Notes under the pieces: generated by a model
Databases searched by the model: none
Told to the model about the DNA's origin: nothing
What the model saw: only the letters and a program-made list of their open reading frames with translations
NCBI GenBank assembly: GCA_028551475.1
Contig: CM052358.1
Span: 24,144,853-24,208,852 of the forward strand
DNA: 64,000 nucleotides
Direction of reading: 5' to 3'
Origin: Casuarina equisetifolia
Lineage: Eukaryota; Streptophyta; Magnoliopsida; Fagales; Casuarinaceae
Translations under genes and position numbers: made by a program
Shown: positions 11,400 through 23,075 of the stretch, piece by piece
Layout of the letters: each line of letters begins with the position of its first letter
Position numbering within the stretch: the first letter of the stretch is position 1

Positions 11400-12165
11400 A
11401 TATCCAATATTCTAGTGTTTCAACAGCTTCCACCTGAGTGAAAAAAAAAAAAAAAAATCCCACATCCAATCTATGGATAAGAGTTTTATAGGATGAGATC
11501 AATAATGCATGCACTAACATAGAAAATGTTTCGTTGCTAGGCTAATTGCTGGTGATGCAAGGCGGCTGCCGTCAAGAAGTGTTTGTTTGTATTGAAAAAG
11601 CTGCATGGACATTGATACGTGCACAAATCAGATAGATTAAGGACCTAACCTTTTGTCTGTCAATAGACTGATGGGCTCTGAGTTATCAGAAGGCATAAAA
11701 TATAAGTATAGCCTATTTCATGAAGTGTAGCATATTTAAATGCGGAATAGACTGGATTGATATGTTAATAACGTAAAATAACTACTATTTTAAACATATT
11801 TTCTCATCCCAAACTTAAAGTAATTTTAAAGATTTCATTTATTAGTGATAAAATAATGCTGTGAAATTATCATAATTTACTTTAAATGATAGGCGACGAT
11901 ATGTTATCCAAAATTAGATTCTAATATGATGTTTAAAAATATTCAACTTACTTTCTTAAAACCAATTGATACAAAGAAAAAAATAAAAAAATATCAAATT
12001 CAGATATTAGTAATGTTTGGTAACTACTATTTTTAACACAAAATTTGATATTAGAAGAATGGTTTTGGTTCATTTCTACCGACCATCTTTATAAAGTCTT
12101 GCATTCTTTGATTTTGTCGTTGACATTTGATGGGATATTCTTTAGTGTCCACCCTTAGCTTATGA
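11400..12165. repeat. Displaced copy of the peroxidase A 5' flank
   Basis: This stretch is collinear with 33980-35285, the DNA just upstream of peroxidase gene A. Shared anchors include 'gctaattgctggt', 'cattgatacgtgcacaa' with 'cagatagattaaggaccta' (cagacagattagtgaccta in the other copy), 'ggttcatttctac' and 'tattctttagtgtccacc'. The copy ends at about 12165 without any peroxidase exon. The other copy is longer mainly because it contains the TRIM element at 34754-35095. Confidence 0.8.
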
Positions 12166-12329
12166 TGTAGAGAACTCCACATCAAGCACACACACAAAAA
12201 AAAAGGAGAGTTCAAAGGGAACAAAAGAAAGCAACCACCGAGCTACAATAAATCTAATTCTAACTGGAGCATAAACAAAGGGGAAAAAGAAAAGGATTAA
12301 AACAACAAATAAAAAAGAGATAAATAAAC

Positions 12330-12472
12330 TTGAGTTATAAACACTATGTCAGGTGTTACTGAAAGTCCTTCAAGCTTCAAGTGTGAAATATATGGTTGCA
12401 GCAAAACATTGATCTTAGCACTAGGTTCCTCCAAGCTTTCCTCAAGGGAAATAGGAACACTATCCAACATAT
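12330..12472 (-). pseudogene. BRR2-type helicase fragment, first Sec63 region exon
   Basis: On the minus strand a single exon reads [19 protein letters not shown] then [20 protein letters not shown] and PDIVFITQ. This matches the first Sec63 region of plant BRR2 (U5 snRNP 200-kDa DExH helicase), where the usual text is [28 protein letters not shown] acceptor precedes it and a GTTTAT donor follows FITQ at 12330, so the intron borders were copied along with it; this is a DNA-level duplicate, not a retrocopy. Neighbouring BRR2 exons are absent. It is an isolated gene fragment. Confidence 0.8.
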
Positions 12473-12795
12473 GTCTATATAGAAAAGGTATGAATTTATT
12501 CTGTCTTAATTGCAGTAACAACAAAATTTTTTCCCCATTCAAAATGTATTTTCTTTTCCTTTTCACGTTGCAATATAAACGTCTCTGTTTTCGATCAAAA
12601 TAGCCAGCGAAATTGACGTTGTACAGTCACTTAGGGCAGGATATCTTGCCCGCCGATTGACAATGTGAACAGCGAGTTTTAGGTCTTCTCCACAAATCGT
12701 ATGCATATAGTGTTGTGGTTTTTGTATTTTTATTTTCTTTCATTTATCGTGAATGTTTTGTTTTATTATATATACACACCTAATTTATGCATATA

Positions 12796-13160
12796 GGATG
12801 TCAGACCTCAAACTTTATGGTTAGTCATAGACCTTATAAGTAGTGGTTTCCCCTTTCTCCTAAAGTGTATTTTGGGGATGATTATGAGATCACTTAGTAT
12901 GGTATCAAAGCCTTTTGTTTACTAATGATTTTTTTTTTGGCAATGTGTTGCTTGTGATATTTCTTCCATTATGCACTACCAATGATATTTCTTTCATTAT
13001 GCATTGAGTGATGTTTATTCTACTATATAGAGAGTGTGTTGAGGATACGTAGATTCGTTTTGCACTAAAAAGAAAGGATGTGATCTTAGGCTTTATAAGT
13101 GATGGCTCTTTCCTTTCTCTTGAGACACTTTTTAGGGACAATTATGGGACTACTTGATCC
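12796..13160 (+). mobile_element. Degenerate TRIM/LTR relic
   Basis: Two related ~90-bp blocks, about 12796-12895 and 13073-13157, share 'cttataagt', 'cctttctc' and 'gattatgagatcactt' (aattatgggactactt in the second). The first is followed at about 12899-12911 by TGGTATCAAAGCC, a close match to the initiator-methionine tRNA primer-binding site (TGGTATCAGAGCC). Two short LTRs with a primer-binding site and almost no internal coding sequence indicate an old TRIM element. Confidence 0.55.
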
Positions 13161-14746
13161 CAATTGGCTCACTACTTAGTTGGCTAACTAGCTAATAGTT
13201 GTTTCTATTTTGATTAGGTTGTTTCAATTTGTTAGGTTTTTTTTTTCTTCCCTTTGTTGCCAAAGTTTGACTAAATTATGTTTGTCACAATCTTAAAATT
13301 AATAACTTCAAAGATGCCACATTATAAGCAAAAGAAAATTTCTAAATTGTACGCAAGAAAATGTGAAATATATGATTTATTCATACATAGTTAAAACTTA
13401 ATCCAATGTTATTAGTTATTTGGATTTTGATGTTGCCTCACACGGTTAATTTGATGTATAATGTTTGATATAGATTAGAACAGCTAAAAATTGATTAGGT
13501 GGATTAGGCACTTAACTCATTAAAAATGGTTTAAGATTTGAAAAAATTAAACCTAATTATGTTAAGAGTTTGAAATTTAATTCTATATTGTATTAAGAGC
13601 TAGTTCTATTTAAAATGGGTTAAAACCAAGTTATGATGTTAAGAGACCAAAATCTAGTTATATTGGATTAAGAGCTAACTCTATTTAAAATGAGTTAGGA
13701 TTAAAAATAATAAGAATCAGTTATATCAGAAGTCCAAAATCTAGTCATATTGGATTAAGAGCTAAATGTATTAAATAGGAAGTAGATAAACATAACTTAA
13801 CAAACAGAGGTGGCATGTGGAAAAAAGACAAAAAAAAAAACACAAAAAACAAAAGGAATGAGAGAGAAGCAATCACAAATAATTAAGGCATAACAAAATA
13901 ATGTAAAAAGAGAAAAGAAACAAGAAAGTGGAAGGTGTGCCGCTCGATGTAAGCTAAAGGATAAAATATAAGCTAAAGGATAAAATATAAGTTAAAAGAT
14001 AAAATCTAAATTAAAGGATAAAATATATAAGAAGCCAACCCCTTGAAGTTTCAGCAAATAGAACTTTCAACATGCCTAGTTACTACTAGCACTCCATGAG
14101 TGGATTAGTCGTAGACTGAGACTCCTTTTGATGTCATTTCAAGGTTGAGGATTTGGCTTTAGATTGTTTATTGAGAAATATATAAGAAGAATGAAACTTC
14201 CTTTTCCAATCCTATACTATTTGAGGATATTGGAATTTCCCGTTGCTGTAGTAGCTCTGGCTAGTGTCAAAATACCCGGTTGTGAATGAGCGAGTAATTT
14301 TTGTACTATGATTCTCCTACTTCGTGTGTGATCTTATCGTGCTAAGCTAATCATTGGATACTCCAAACTTTCGATCTATGCTAACCAACACGCGTTGATA
14401 TAGGATAAGCTTGCGTATCCCAGGATGATGCCCATCTGTATCATCCTTTGTTTGACTATGTAATCTCAACATAGGTGTCACCAGTCATTGCAGGATCGGC
14501 CATTTTGGCCTTCCTTGTGGCTCCCATTAAATTTGTGTAAATTTATCTGTTGACCCACAAAAAGAAAGCTTTTCGTGCGTGCGGAAGTTGTTTCTTTCTC
14601 TCGATACGCAGAGGGAAGAGCATTCCATGTCTCAGGAAGTATGTCAATCTTTAATGATTTTACCGAGAGTAAACGAGCGTTGGACTCGACAAGCCTCAAG
14701 CCTCCGAGTCTATCGGCGTCTGCGACCATTCCGACACCCTTCATCT
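13161..14746. other. Intergenic DNA with minor repeats
   Basis: A weak repeat of about 75-87 bp occurs at 13590-13790 ('attaagagctaactctattt' and variants near 13592, 13667 and 13754), and a minisatellite at 13951-14026 is listed separately. At 14478-14746 both strands are open for a while next to the BRR2 fragment, but I recognise no protein there. Confidence 0.5.
13951..14026. repeat. 19-bp minisatellite, four units
   Basis: Four consecutive 19-bp units (consensus AAGCTAAAGGATAAAATAT). The first two are identical and the last two carry one to three changes each. Confidence 0.9.
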
Positions 14747-15258
14747 TCATACAAGAACTTCTTATAGTATTCTATACGAGGAGCACGGCAAAGAATGACA
14801 CATTCCTAGAATTATCTAATAGAGGTCGACTTGATCATAATATTGTGTTCCCAATCACCACAACCAAGTGGGCTGACAATGACGAACCCCAACTCTAGAA
14901 CTGCTCAGGACACACACCTGTATCCACGCAGCCTCAAACAGATGCGACACAACTTCTTGATCCAAACTTGTTAAGCCTTCGTGCAAGTAACCCACTCCAT
15001 GCCACAAAGTGGCCTTCAAAGTTTCGTCATTAATATTCTCAATGAAAGGCTTAATTTCTTCAGCGGTCTGCAGTAAAAATGGACTCTTCCCTACACTATC
15101 CACAACAAAGTATGTGGCCAGATCCTCAGCAGTGTGTCGAATATGCTTTCTTGTAGGAACAAAAAACAAAACCAGGCTTCCCATTCTTGATTTGTTGAAC
15201 AAATGCCGTGTATGTTGGTTTGGTCATAGCTTGTGTCCTTGCTTCGAATGTTGGTTTG
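14747..15258 (-). pseudogene. BRR2-type helicase fragment, second helicase cassette
   Basis: On the minus strand this reads, with breaks, through a block of the C-terminal helicase cassette of BRR2: EARTQAMTKPTYTAF, then VPTRKHIRHTAEDLATY, LKATLWHGVGYLHEGLTSLD, QEVVSHLFEAAWIQVCVLSS, GTQYYD, RPLLDNS and EYYKKFLYE. One frameshift lies near 15190 (after NGKP) and another in the WGVPLSAH motif. About 22 codons between GTQYYD and RPLLDNS (the region with motif VI) are missing. A further shift precedes EYYKKFLYE. It ends abruptly at 14747, and on the other side it abuts the start of the 750-bp tandem array. It cannot encode a helicase. Confidence 0.85.
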
Positions 15259-15264
15259 GTCATT

Positions 15265-18200
15265 AATATTCTCTATCGCGCTTTCTATGGCTTTGATTTG
15301 GCGCTTTTAATTTTGTTTGGTAGGGAAGTGAGGGTGTTTCGATTCTGACATGGAGACCTTGGCATAAAAATTGAATAATAGTTACTAAAAGCTATAATTG
15401 TTGCCTATTTAAGAAGTGTCAGGCTATTTTTTGCACTTGTTTGCCTAACTAAAAAATTTGAAGTATGGTTAAAATAAACTAGCTTCCATCAATAAATTAT
15501 ACTTGCAATGAGTTATTAGGATTTAAGTTATTTCCTCCACTTTAAGATTTAAATATCCTTTCCAATGTACTTTGAAGATTAAAAGCTAGAAACCATTTTA
15601 AATCTTCAAAAGGCAAGAAACCATTTTATAATTAAGAGGGAATGGTTTTACTGAAAATTTGATCTCTTTTTTCGAAAAAGGAAACATCTAACTTTATTTT
15701 CAAATCTAAAGGATTTTTCATCTAGGCAATTAGCTTAGTGTTGAGTTAACATAATTTAAGCCGCAAGGTAATTTTTTTTTTTTTTTAGTTTAGATAGGTT
15801 AGTTGTAATTAAAAAAAAAAAAAGAACTCCTAGAGGCACGTGGCACATGGCGCATGTCATTGTCATCGTCATTATTTTAAGGAATACCCATTCACTTGCC
15901 ACTAGCTTTGCTTATTTCTACAATTCTCCATTTCTCTAGCTTAGCACTTTAGATTTTGCTTCTTTCTCTTTTTTCTGTTGCTGGCATCATATTTGAAAGC
16001 GCAGTATTGTCATCTAGCTATAGCTTCTCTATCACGCTTTCTTTCGCTTTGATTTAGCCCTTTTCATTTCGTTTAGTAGGGAAGTGAAGGTGTTTCAATT
16101 TTTACTCGGAGACCTTGGTATAAAAAATTGAATAATAGTTACTAAAAGCTATCGTTGTTGCCCATTTAAGAAGTGTTAGGTTATTTTTTGCACCTTTTTG
16201 CCTAACTAAAAAATTTGAAATATAGTTAAAATAAACTAGCTTCCACTAATAAATTATACTTGCAATGAGTTATTCGAATTTAAGTCATTTCCTCCACTTT
16301 AAGATTTAAACATCCTTTCCAATGTACTTTGAAGATTAAAAGTTGGAACCCATTTTAAATCTTCAAAAGGCAAGAAACCATTTTACAGCTAAGAGGGAAT
16401 GGTTTTATTGACAATTTGATCCTTGTTTTTAAAAAGGGGAACATCTAACTTTGTTTTCAAATCTAAAGGATTGTTCATTTAGGCAATTAGTTTAGTGTTG
16501 AGTTAACAAAATTTCAGTTGCAAGGTAATTCTTTTGAGTTCTAATAGGTTAGTTGTAATTAAAAAAAAAAAGTCCTCGAGGCACGTGGCACGTGGCACAT
16601 GTCATTGTCATCATCGTTATTTTAAGGAACACCCATTCACTTGCAACTAGCTCTGCTCATTTCTACAATTCTCCATTTCTCTGATCTTACCGCTTTAGAT
16701 TTCACTTCTCTCTCTTTATTTTGTTTCTGGCTTCATATTCAAAAGCCCAGTATTGTAATCTAGTTATAGCTTCTCTATTGCACTTTCTCTGGCTTCGATT
16801 TAGTGCTTTTCATTTCGTTTAGTAGGGAAGTGGAGGTGTTTCCATTTTTACACAGAGACCTTGGTATAAAAATTGAATAATAGTTACTAAAAGCTATCAT
16901 TGTTGCCTATTTAAGAAGTGTGAGGTTATTTTTTGCACCTTTTTGCCTAACTAAAAAATTTGAAATATAGTTAAAATAAACTAGCTTACACTAATAAATT
17001 ATACTTACAATGAGTTATTTGAATTTAATTCATTTCCTCCACTTTAAGATTTAAATATCCTTTCCAATGTACTTTGAAGATTAAAAGTTGGAACCCATTT
17101 TAAATCTTCAAAAGGCTGGAAACCATTTTACAACTAAAAGGAAATGGTTTTATTGACAATGTGATCTTTTTTTTTAAAAAAAAAGGGAACGTCTAACTTT
17201 ATTTTTAAATCTAAAGGATTGTTCATCTAGTCAATTAACTTAATGCTGAGTTTACAAAATTTCTACTATAAGGTAACTTTATTAAGTCTAGATAGGTTAG
17301 TTGTAATTAAAAAGAAAAAAAAATCCTCGAGGTGTGTGGCGCGTGGCGCATGTTGTCGTCGTCGTCAGTACTTTAAAGAACACCCATTTACTTGCAACTA
17401 GCTCTGCTCATTTCTACAATTCTCCATTTCTTTGATCTTAGTGCTTTAGATTTTGCTTCTCTTTCTTTATTTATTGCCGGCATCATATTTGAAAGCCTGG
17501 TATCATCATTCAATTGTAGCTTCTCTATCGCACTTTATCTTGCTACAATTTAGTATTTTTCATTTTGTTTAATAGGGAAGTAAAGGTGTTTCAATTTTTA
17601 CACAGAGACCTTGGTATAAAAATTAAATAATAGTTACTAAAAGCTATCATTGTTGCCTATTTAAAAAGTGTTAGGTTATTTTTTACACCTTTTTGCCTAA
17701 CTAAAAAATTTAAAGTATGGTTAAAATAAACTAGCTTCCACTAATAAATTATACTTGCAATGAGTTATTCGAATTTGAGTCATTTCCTCCACTTTAAGAT
17801 TTAAATATCCTTTCCAATGTACTTTGAAGATTAAAATCTGGAACCCATTTTAAATCTTCAAAAGGCAGGAAATCATTTTACAACTAAGAGGGAATGGTTT
17901 TATTGACAATTTAATTTTTTTTTTTAAAAAAGGAATGTCTAACTTTATTTTCAAATCTAAAGGATTGTTCATCTAAGCAATTAGCTTCTTGCTGAGTTGA
18001 CAAAATTTCAACCGTAGGTAATTCTATTAAGTTTAGATAGGTTAGTTGTAATTATATAAAAAAAAAAAGTCCTCGAGGCATGTGGTGCGTGGCGCATGTC
18101 ATTGTTGTCGTCATTACTTTAAGGGACACCCATTTACTTGCAACTAGCTTTGTTCATTTCTACAATTCTCCATTTCTTTGATCTTAGCACTTTAGATTTT

Positions 18201-18805
18201 GCTTCTCTTTCTTTATTCTGTTGCTAGCATCATATTCGAAAGCTCGGTATTGTCATCTAGCTGTAGCTTTTCTATCATGCTTTCTCTCGCTTTGATTTAT
18301 AATTTTTACATGGAGACCTTGGTATGAAAATTGAAGAATAGTTACTAAAAGCTTTTATTGTTGCCTATTTAAGAAGTGTTAGGTTATTTTTTGCACCTTT
18401 TGGCCTAACTAAAAAATTTGAAGTATGGTTAAAATAAACTATCTTCCACCAATAAATTATACTTGCAATGAGTTATTTGAATTTAAGTCATTTCCTCCAC
18501 TTTAAGATTTAAACATCCTTTCCAATGTACTTTGAAGATTGAAAGGTGGAAGACATTTTAAATCTTCAAAAGGTAGGAAACCATTTTACAACTAAGTGGG
18601 AATGGTTTTACTAACAATTTGATCTTTTTTTTTTTTTAAAAAAAGGGAACGCCTAGCTTTATTTTGAAATATAAAAGGATGTTTATCTAGGCAATTTGCT
18701 TAATGCTGAGTTAACAAAATTTCAGTTGTAAAGTAATTTTTTTTTTAGTTTAGATAGGTTAGTTGTAATTAAAAAAAGGAAAATCCTCGAGGCACGAGGC
18801 ACTTG
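15265..18805. repeat. Tandem array of five ~750-bp units
   Basis: The landmark TTCTCTATC recurs at 15269, 16025, 16771 and 17521, with a variant at 18268, giving periods of about 756, 746, 750 and 747 bp. Units share long blocks such as 'gagaccttggtataaaaatt', 'aatagttactaaaagctat', 'tgcctaactaaaaaatttga' and 'cacccattcacttgcaacta'. The fifth unit is cut after about 540 bp, where the 221-bp array takes over. Each unit carries an imperfect inverted repeat (CTTTGAAGATTAAAA and TTTTAAATCTTCAAAAG about 15 bp apart) and most carry a CACGTGGC-like sequence. No unit has an appreciable reading frame. Confidence 0.95.
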
Positions 18806-19590
18806 GTTAGGTTTTGGATATTGCATGCGTGACGATACCTTAATGATTGACACTTGATTAGGTTTTGGATGTTCAGGATAAAGTTGTTGAAATAACAAAT
18901 TACAATATCCTTCCTCTTGGTCTTAATGCTAAGTTAACAAAATTTTAGCTGTAAGGTAATTTTTTTTTAGTTTAGATAAGTTACTTGTAATTAAAAAAGA
19001 AAATCCTCGAGACATGAGGCACTTGGTTAGGTTTTGGATGTTGCATGTGTGATGATACCTTAATGATTGACACTTGTTTAGGTTTTGGATGTTCAGGATA
19101 AAGTTACTAAAATAACAAATTACAATATCCTTCCTTTTGGTCTTAATGTTGAGTTAACAAAATTTCAGCCGTAAGGTAATTTTTTTTTTTAGTTTAAATA
19201 GGTTAGTTGTAATTAAAAAAAGAAAATCCTCAAGGCATGAGGCACTTGGTTGGGTTTTGGATGTTACATGTGTGATGATACCTTAATGATTGACACTTGG
19301 TTAGGTTTTGGATGTTTAGGATAAAGTTTCTAAAATAACAAATTACAATATCCTTCCTCTTGGTCTTAATGCTGAGTTAACAAAATTTCAGCCGTAAGGT
19401 AATTTTTTTTTAGTTTAGATAGGTTAGTTGTAATTAAAAAAAGAAAATCCTTAAGGCACGAGGCACTTGGTTAGGTTTTGGATGTTGCATGTGTGACTAT
19501 ACCTTAATGATTGACACTTGGTTAGGTTTTGGATGTTCAGGATAAAGTTGCTGAAATAACAAATTACAATATCCTTCCTCTTGGTCTTAA
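18698..19590. repeat. Tandem array of four ~221-bp units
   Basis: The landmark CTTAATGCTGAGTTAACAAA (with small changes) begins near 18698, 18921, 19141 and 19364, and the array ends near 19585. Its first ~105 bp are the tail of the 750-bp unit. The rest is new sequence that itself contains the block 'cacttggttaggttttggat' twice per unit, about 55 bp apart. The units are more alike than the 750-bp units, so this array is probably younger. Confidence 0.95.
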
Positions 19591-21623
19591 TAGTGACAAT
19601 TAAGTAATTATGAGATACATTAAGGTGTGTATTCTCAAATTTTCATAGTTTTGCCTATTGTTTAGTAAGGTGATTTTTTATACCATGAAAGAAATATGCA
19701 TGTTCTTTATTGCCTTATTTTTCAGATCTTACCTATTGTTTTTGCTCTTTGTAACATTGGGGGTCTCCCTTAGCCTAAGGACTACCAAAAGAAAGGAGAA
19801 AAAGACATTTTGGATTGGCTTTAAGCAATATTTGAGTTTCAGGTGAAATAAGTGGCTAGAACTATTTCCATTTTTATCAATGCAATTTGATCCCACATGA
19901 TTGTTTCAAAAACAAGCTACTTGGAATGATTTAAAAGAAAAATAATGTTTTATTTTCTTAACCATGGATTATCTTGAAACATATACAGCTAATAATGTAG
20001 TGAATCAAAGGGAGATTCTAATCAATTTACTCATAAATGTGCACATAAGACAGGTTCTAGAGCCAATTAAAGAGCTTAAGATTTGTCCTTGTTCAAATAT
20101 TTAGTCTGAGTGGATAGACTTTGCTACTTCAATGTCCTATATGTGATTTACTATTACCTGTTATGTTCATCTCAACAGTAACATGTGGTTACTAGATTCT
20201 ATTTATATGTGTAAGTTATACATTTGATAACTTGTTGACTTTCAACAATGTTGCGGTCCACCTCTATAGTTATTGCACCAAAAAGATCCCTTATATTCTT
20301 TCTCATGATAGTCTTCACCACTACCTCCATCACTTAGTGTTGTTGGGACTAAGTTGGGAACTTTGCTGCAAGAATTGCTTTTTCCATGCAATTAAAACTA
20401 GTTCACCCTCAATGCTTAGTTTGCTTCATGAATTCATGAGGGTTGGACAGAGCTGTGTGGATGTGCAAAGCTAAAAAATGTTCACTCTAAGGCTTTCTTG
20501 CACAACCCCCCCTAAAAAAAAAATCTCTTTGGAAAAAGATTCACCACATGTAATTAGGCTTCAAAAGATGTAATGCTACAAAATCCTCTATCATAAACTT
20601 AGGTTAGGAGAATTATCTCTTGTTTCACAAATTTGGTTCCTCCTAATTGAGCGAATCCAACTTATAAGGGGCATTTCTCTCAACAATGAAAGGAAATACC
20701 CCTTAAAGTAAAAATATTGAACTACTAGTTCCTTTCCTAGAATCTAGCTTTTGAGGAAGGAGCCATTTCCCTTAACATAAAGTGATAAATTTTTCGCAAT
20801 TAATTTTCAAAACATGGAAGTTGATAAATGGGTTATAGTTTTCCTCTAATGCAAATTGCTTGGCAAAGGATTACATCTCTCCTCCAAAAGGGAAAAAGAA
20901 GTTAAGCTAAACTACTTGAGTGAGGCAATTTGAATGTTAGTCAAGTCCTTAATAAGTAGGAACCTACTTTGTTAAAACTCAAAAACTTTTTTTTTTTATC
21001 AAAATCATTGTTCTTTAGGAATCATGAGTCTTATTTGTCCTCATCATGGTGGATTTATATATTTTTGGTTTTATCTAATTACTCTATGATATGGTTTTCC
21101 TTTAATTACATGAGTCAAGCAATAAACCTTATTTCATTATGAATTTCACTCAATTCATCAATGTTTTAAAGGGAGTTTCTCTTTGTTTTGTAACTATTGG
21201 TATTCTCACAAACAAACAAGTGTTAATACCTTTGATATTCATGCTTTAAAAAAAAATTAATAAGTATGCAAAAAGCTTTTCTTCTAAGATGTGTATGTAA
21301 ATCAATTAGGTCATCGCAAAGTGCTTTTTTTTTAAAAAAAATTATTTTTTCTCTCTATTTTAAAGTTATAAAACTTGGACAAGTACCTAAGTTAAGAATG
21401 ATAATACACTAGTATAACAAGACTTATGTGTATATACTATAATTTATACAAGTAATATTGGAAATTCTCATCCTTATCTTGTGTTTGAGATTTTCTAAAT
21501 TTGAATTGCTTAAAGTAGGAGAGTAACTTTTTTCTAGTGAAGGATATAACACTAATATTTACATGAACTTGGTAGTTCTACATTTTTTTGCGTGTAACAC
21601 ATTTGTATGCATTTCCTTTTTAG
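19591..21623. other. Unassigned DNA between the satellite array and the callose synthase fragment
   Basis: Short frames only, none recognised. The last ~100 bp end in a pyrimidine-rich acceptor (CCTTTTTAG) in front of the callose synthase fragment, so part of this may be a copied intron. Confidence 0.5.
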
Positions 21624-21655
21624 TTGGATGAGCAGGCATTGACATATATAATGGA

Positions 21656-21660
21656 GAAAC
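21656..21660. repeat. Left target-site duplication of the copia element
   Basis: GAAAC directly precedes the 5' LTR, and the same five bases (27129-27133) directly follow the 3' LTR. Removing the element restores an uninterrupted callose synthase-like frame. Confidence 0.85.
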
Positions 21661-21884
21661 TGTTGAAATATGATGTTTATGGGCCTTAGATTCCTGTAAT
21701 TTATGTTGCTTAGTTCATGGGCCAAACCTATTACTCGGGTTAAGCCCATTTGGTTTCTTCCATATACATATTATAAACAATACCAACTCTTTGGCAAGTA
21801 TGAATATACAATCGCAAAGGTGCAATTCCCACAATGTGTGCATCCTCATGTGTTCTCTCATTTATTCCACTACAAATTTCTTTA
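21661..21884 (+). repeat. 5' LTR of the copia element
   Basis: 224 bp beginning TGTTGAAATATG. It is collinear with the 3' LTR apart from a 13-bp difference near 21725 and scattered substitutions. Confidence 0.9.
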
Positions 21885-22259
21885 TGGTATCTAGAGCAAG
21901 GTTACATCAATGGAAGCTCTCTCCATTTAGATACTGGAGTAACTACGAATGCTACTCATTCCCAACTCATCTTCTATGTTAAGGTAATCTCAATTTTTTA
22001 TTGCATTTTACTTTAGGGTATTTTTGGCATTATATGTCTACTTCAGTACAATGGGAATTCTCTGACCATGGATCTTAGCCACACGTCCCTATCCTCTTGT
22101 ATTTTTTAACACATCCATATCCATCATACCCAATTTCTCCCTAGCACACTTCTCCTTTTTTCCACTCAAAACCTAGTTTCTCTTTCTATCTTAAACATAA
22201 CCATGGTTGCATCTACTTCCACGGGCCAACAACAAAGCCACAACCTATATAAAGACCAT

Positions 22260-23075
22260 TTTTATCTATCACCTTTAGATATGTCAGGCTCTGCCTTAAC
22301 CATTGAACCACTTAAAGATGATACCAACTATGAACTTTGGAGTAGCCAAGTCACACTATAATTATCCAACAAGAACAAGATAAGATATGTAAATGGTTCA
22401 TTCACTCGTCTAAAAATAGATCTTGATAAACATATGCTGTAGGACCAATCACACTCGGCTATTCTAAGTAGGTTGGCAAAATCTATGGAGTGCAAGCTGG
22501 TGATGTTCATTGTTAGAAAGAAGGATGCCAAGATTGTATGGGAAATATTCAAGGCTTGGTTTAGGGAACTCTTTCACATTCAAAGATTCAATTTTTGCTA
22601 ATGCCAGTTTGAAAATCGCTTATCATGTGGTACTATAACTGAATACTATTTTTGTATCAATGACTTGTGGGTAGAAATCATCATTGTTAAGCCCCCATTC
22701 GGTGCACTTGCTGGAGTTGCACATGTAGTGTAAATTACATACTAGAAGAAAGATAATAGGAACATAACACAATGGATTTCCTACTTGGTTTACCCAAGTC
22801 TTTCCAAAATCTAAGAACCGACATACTCTCAAAGGAAACCATACTAGAGCTTGATAAGGTGTTAGTTTAGCTTGGGAGGATGAGCATCAAAAAGGAAAAA
22901 TAGATTAGTTAAGCCCCATTCTTGAAGAGGTTTTTCTCGCTAATTCATTCCAAGGCAGGAATCCATTAGCAACACCACATGCATGGACCAAGATCAACTT
23001 CAAAAGGCGTTTGGTGTGTGCTCATTGCCACAAAATTAGATACAACCATAAGGTTTGCTATCGCCTAAATGGGTA
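22260..23075 (+). pseudogene. copia gag relic
   Basis: Frames read SGSALTIEPLKDDTNYELWS near 22280, the usual start of copia gag (a folded nucleic-acid-binding coat protein). Further on, VCAHCHKIRYNHKVCY near 23020 is a CCHC zinc knuckle in which the histidine ligand is replaced by tyrosine. Many stops are present. Confidence 0.75.

Noticed and set aside
14575-14898. 107-codon plus-strand frame overlapping the cassette 2 fragment
   Set aside because: Its second half is antisense to recognisable BRR2 text, and the first half matches nothing.
15265-19590. A CRISPR-like array
   Set aside because: Plant nuclear context, units of hundreds of bases with no short regular repeat/spacer pattern. It is ordinary tandem satellite structure.
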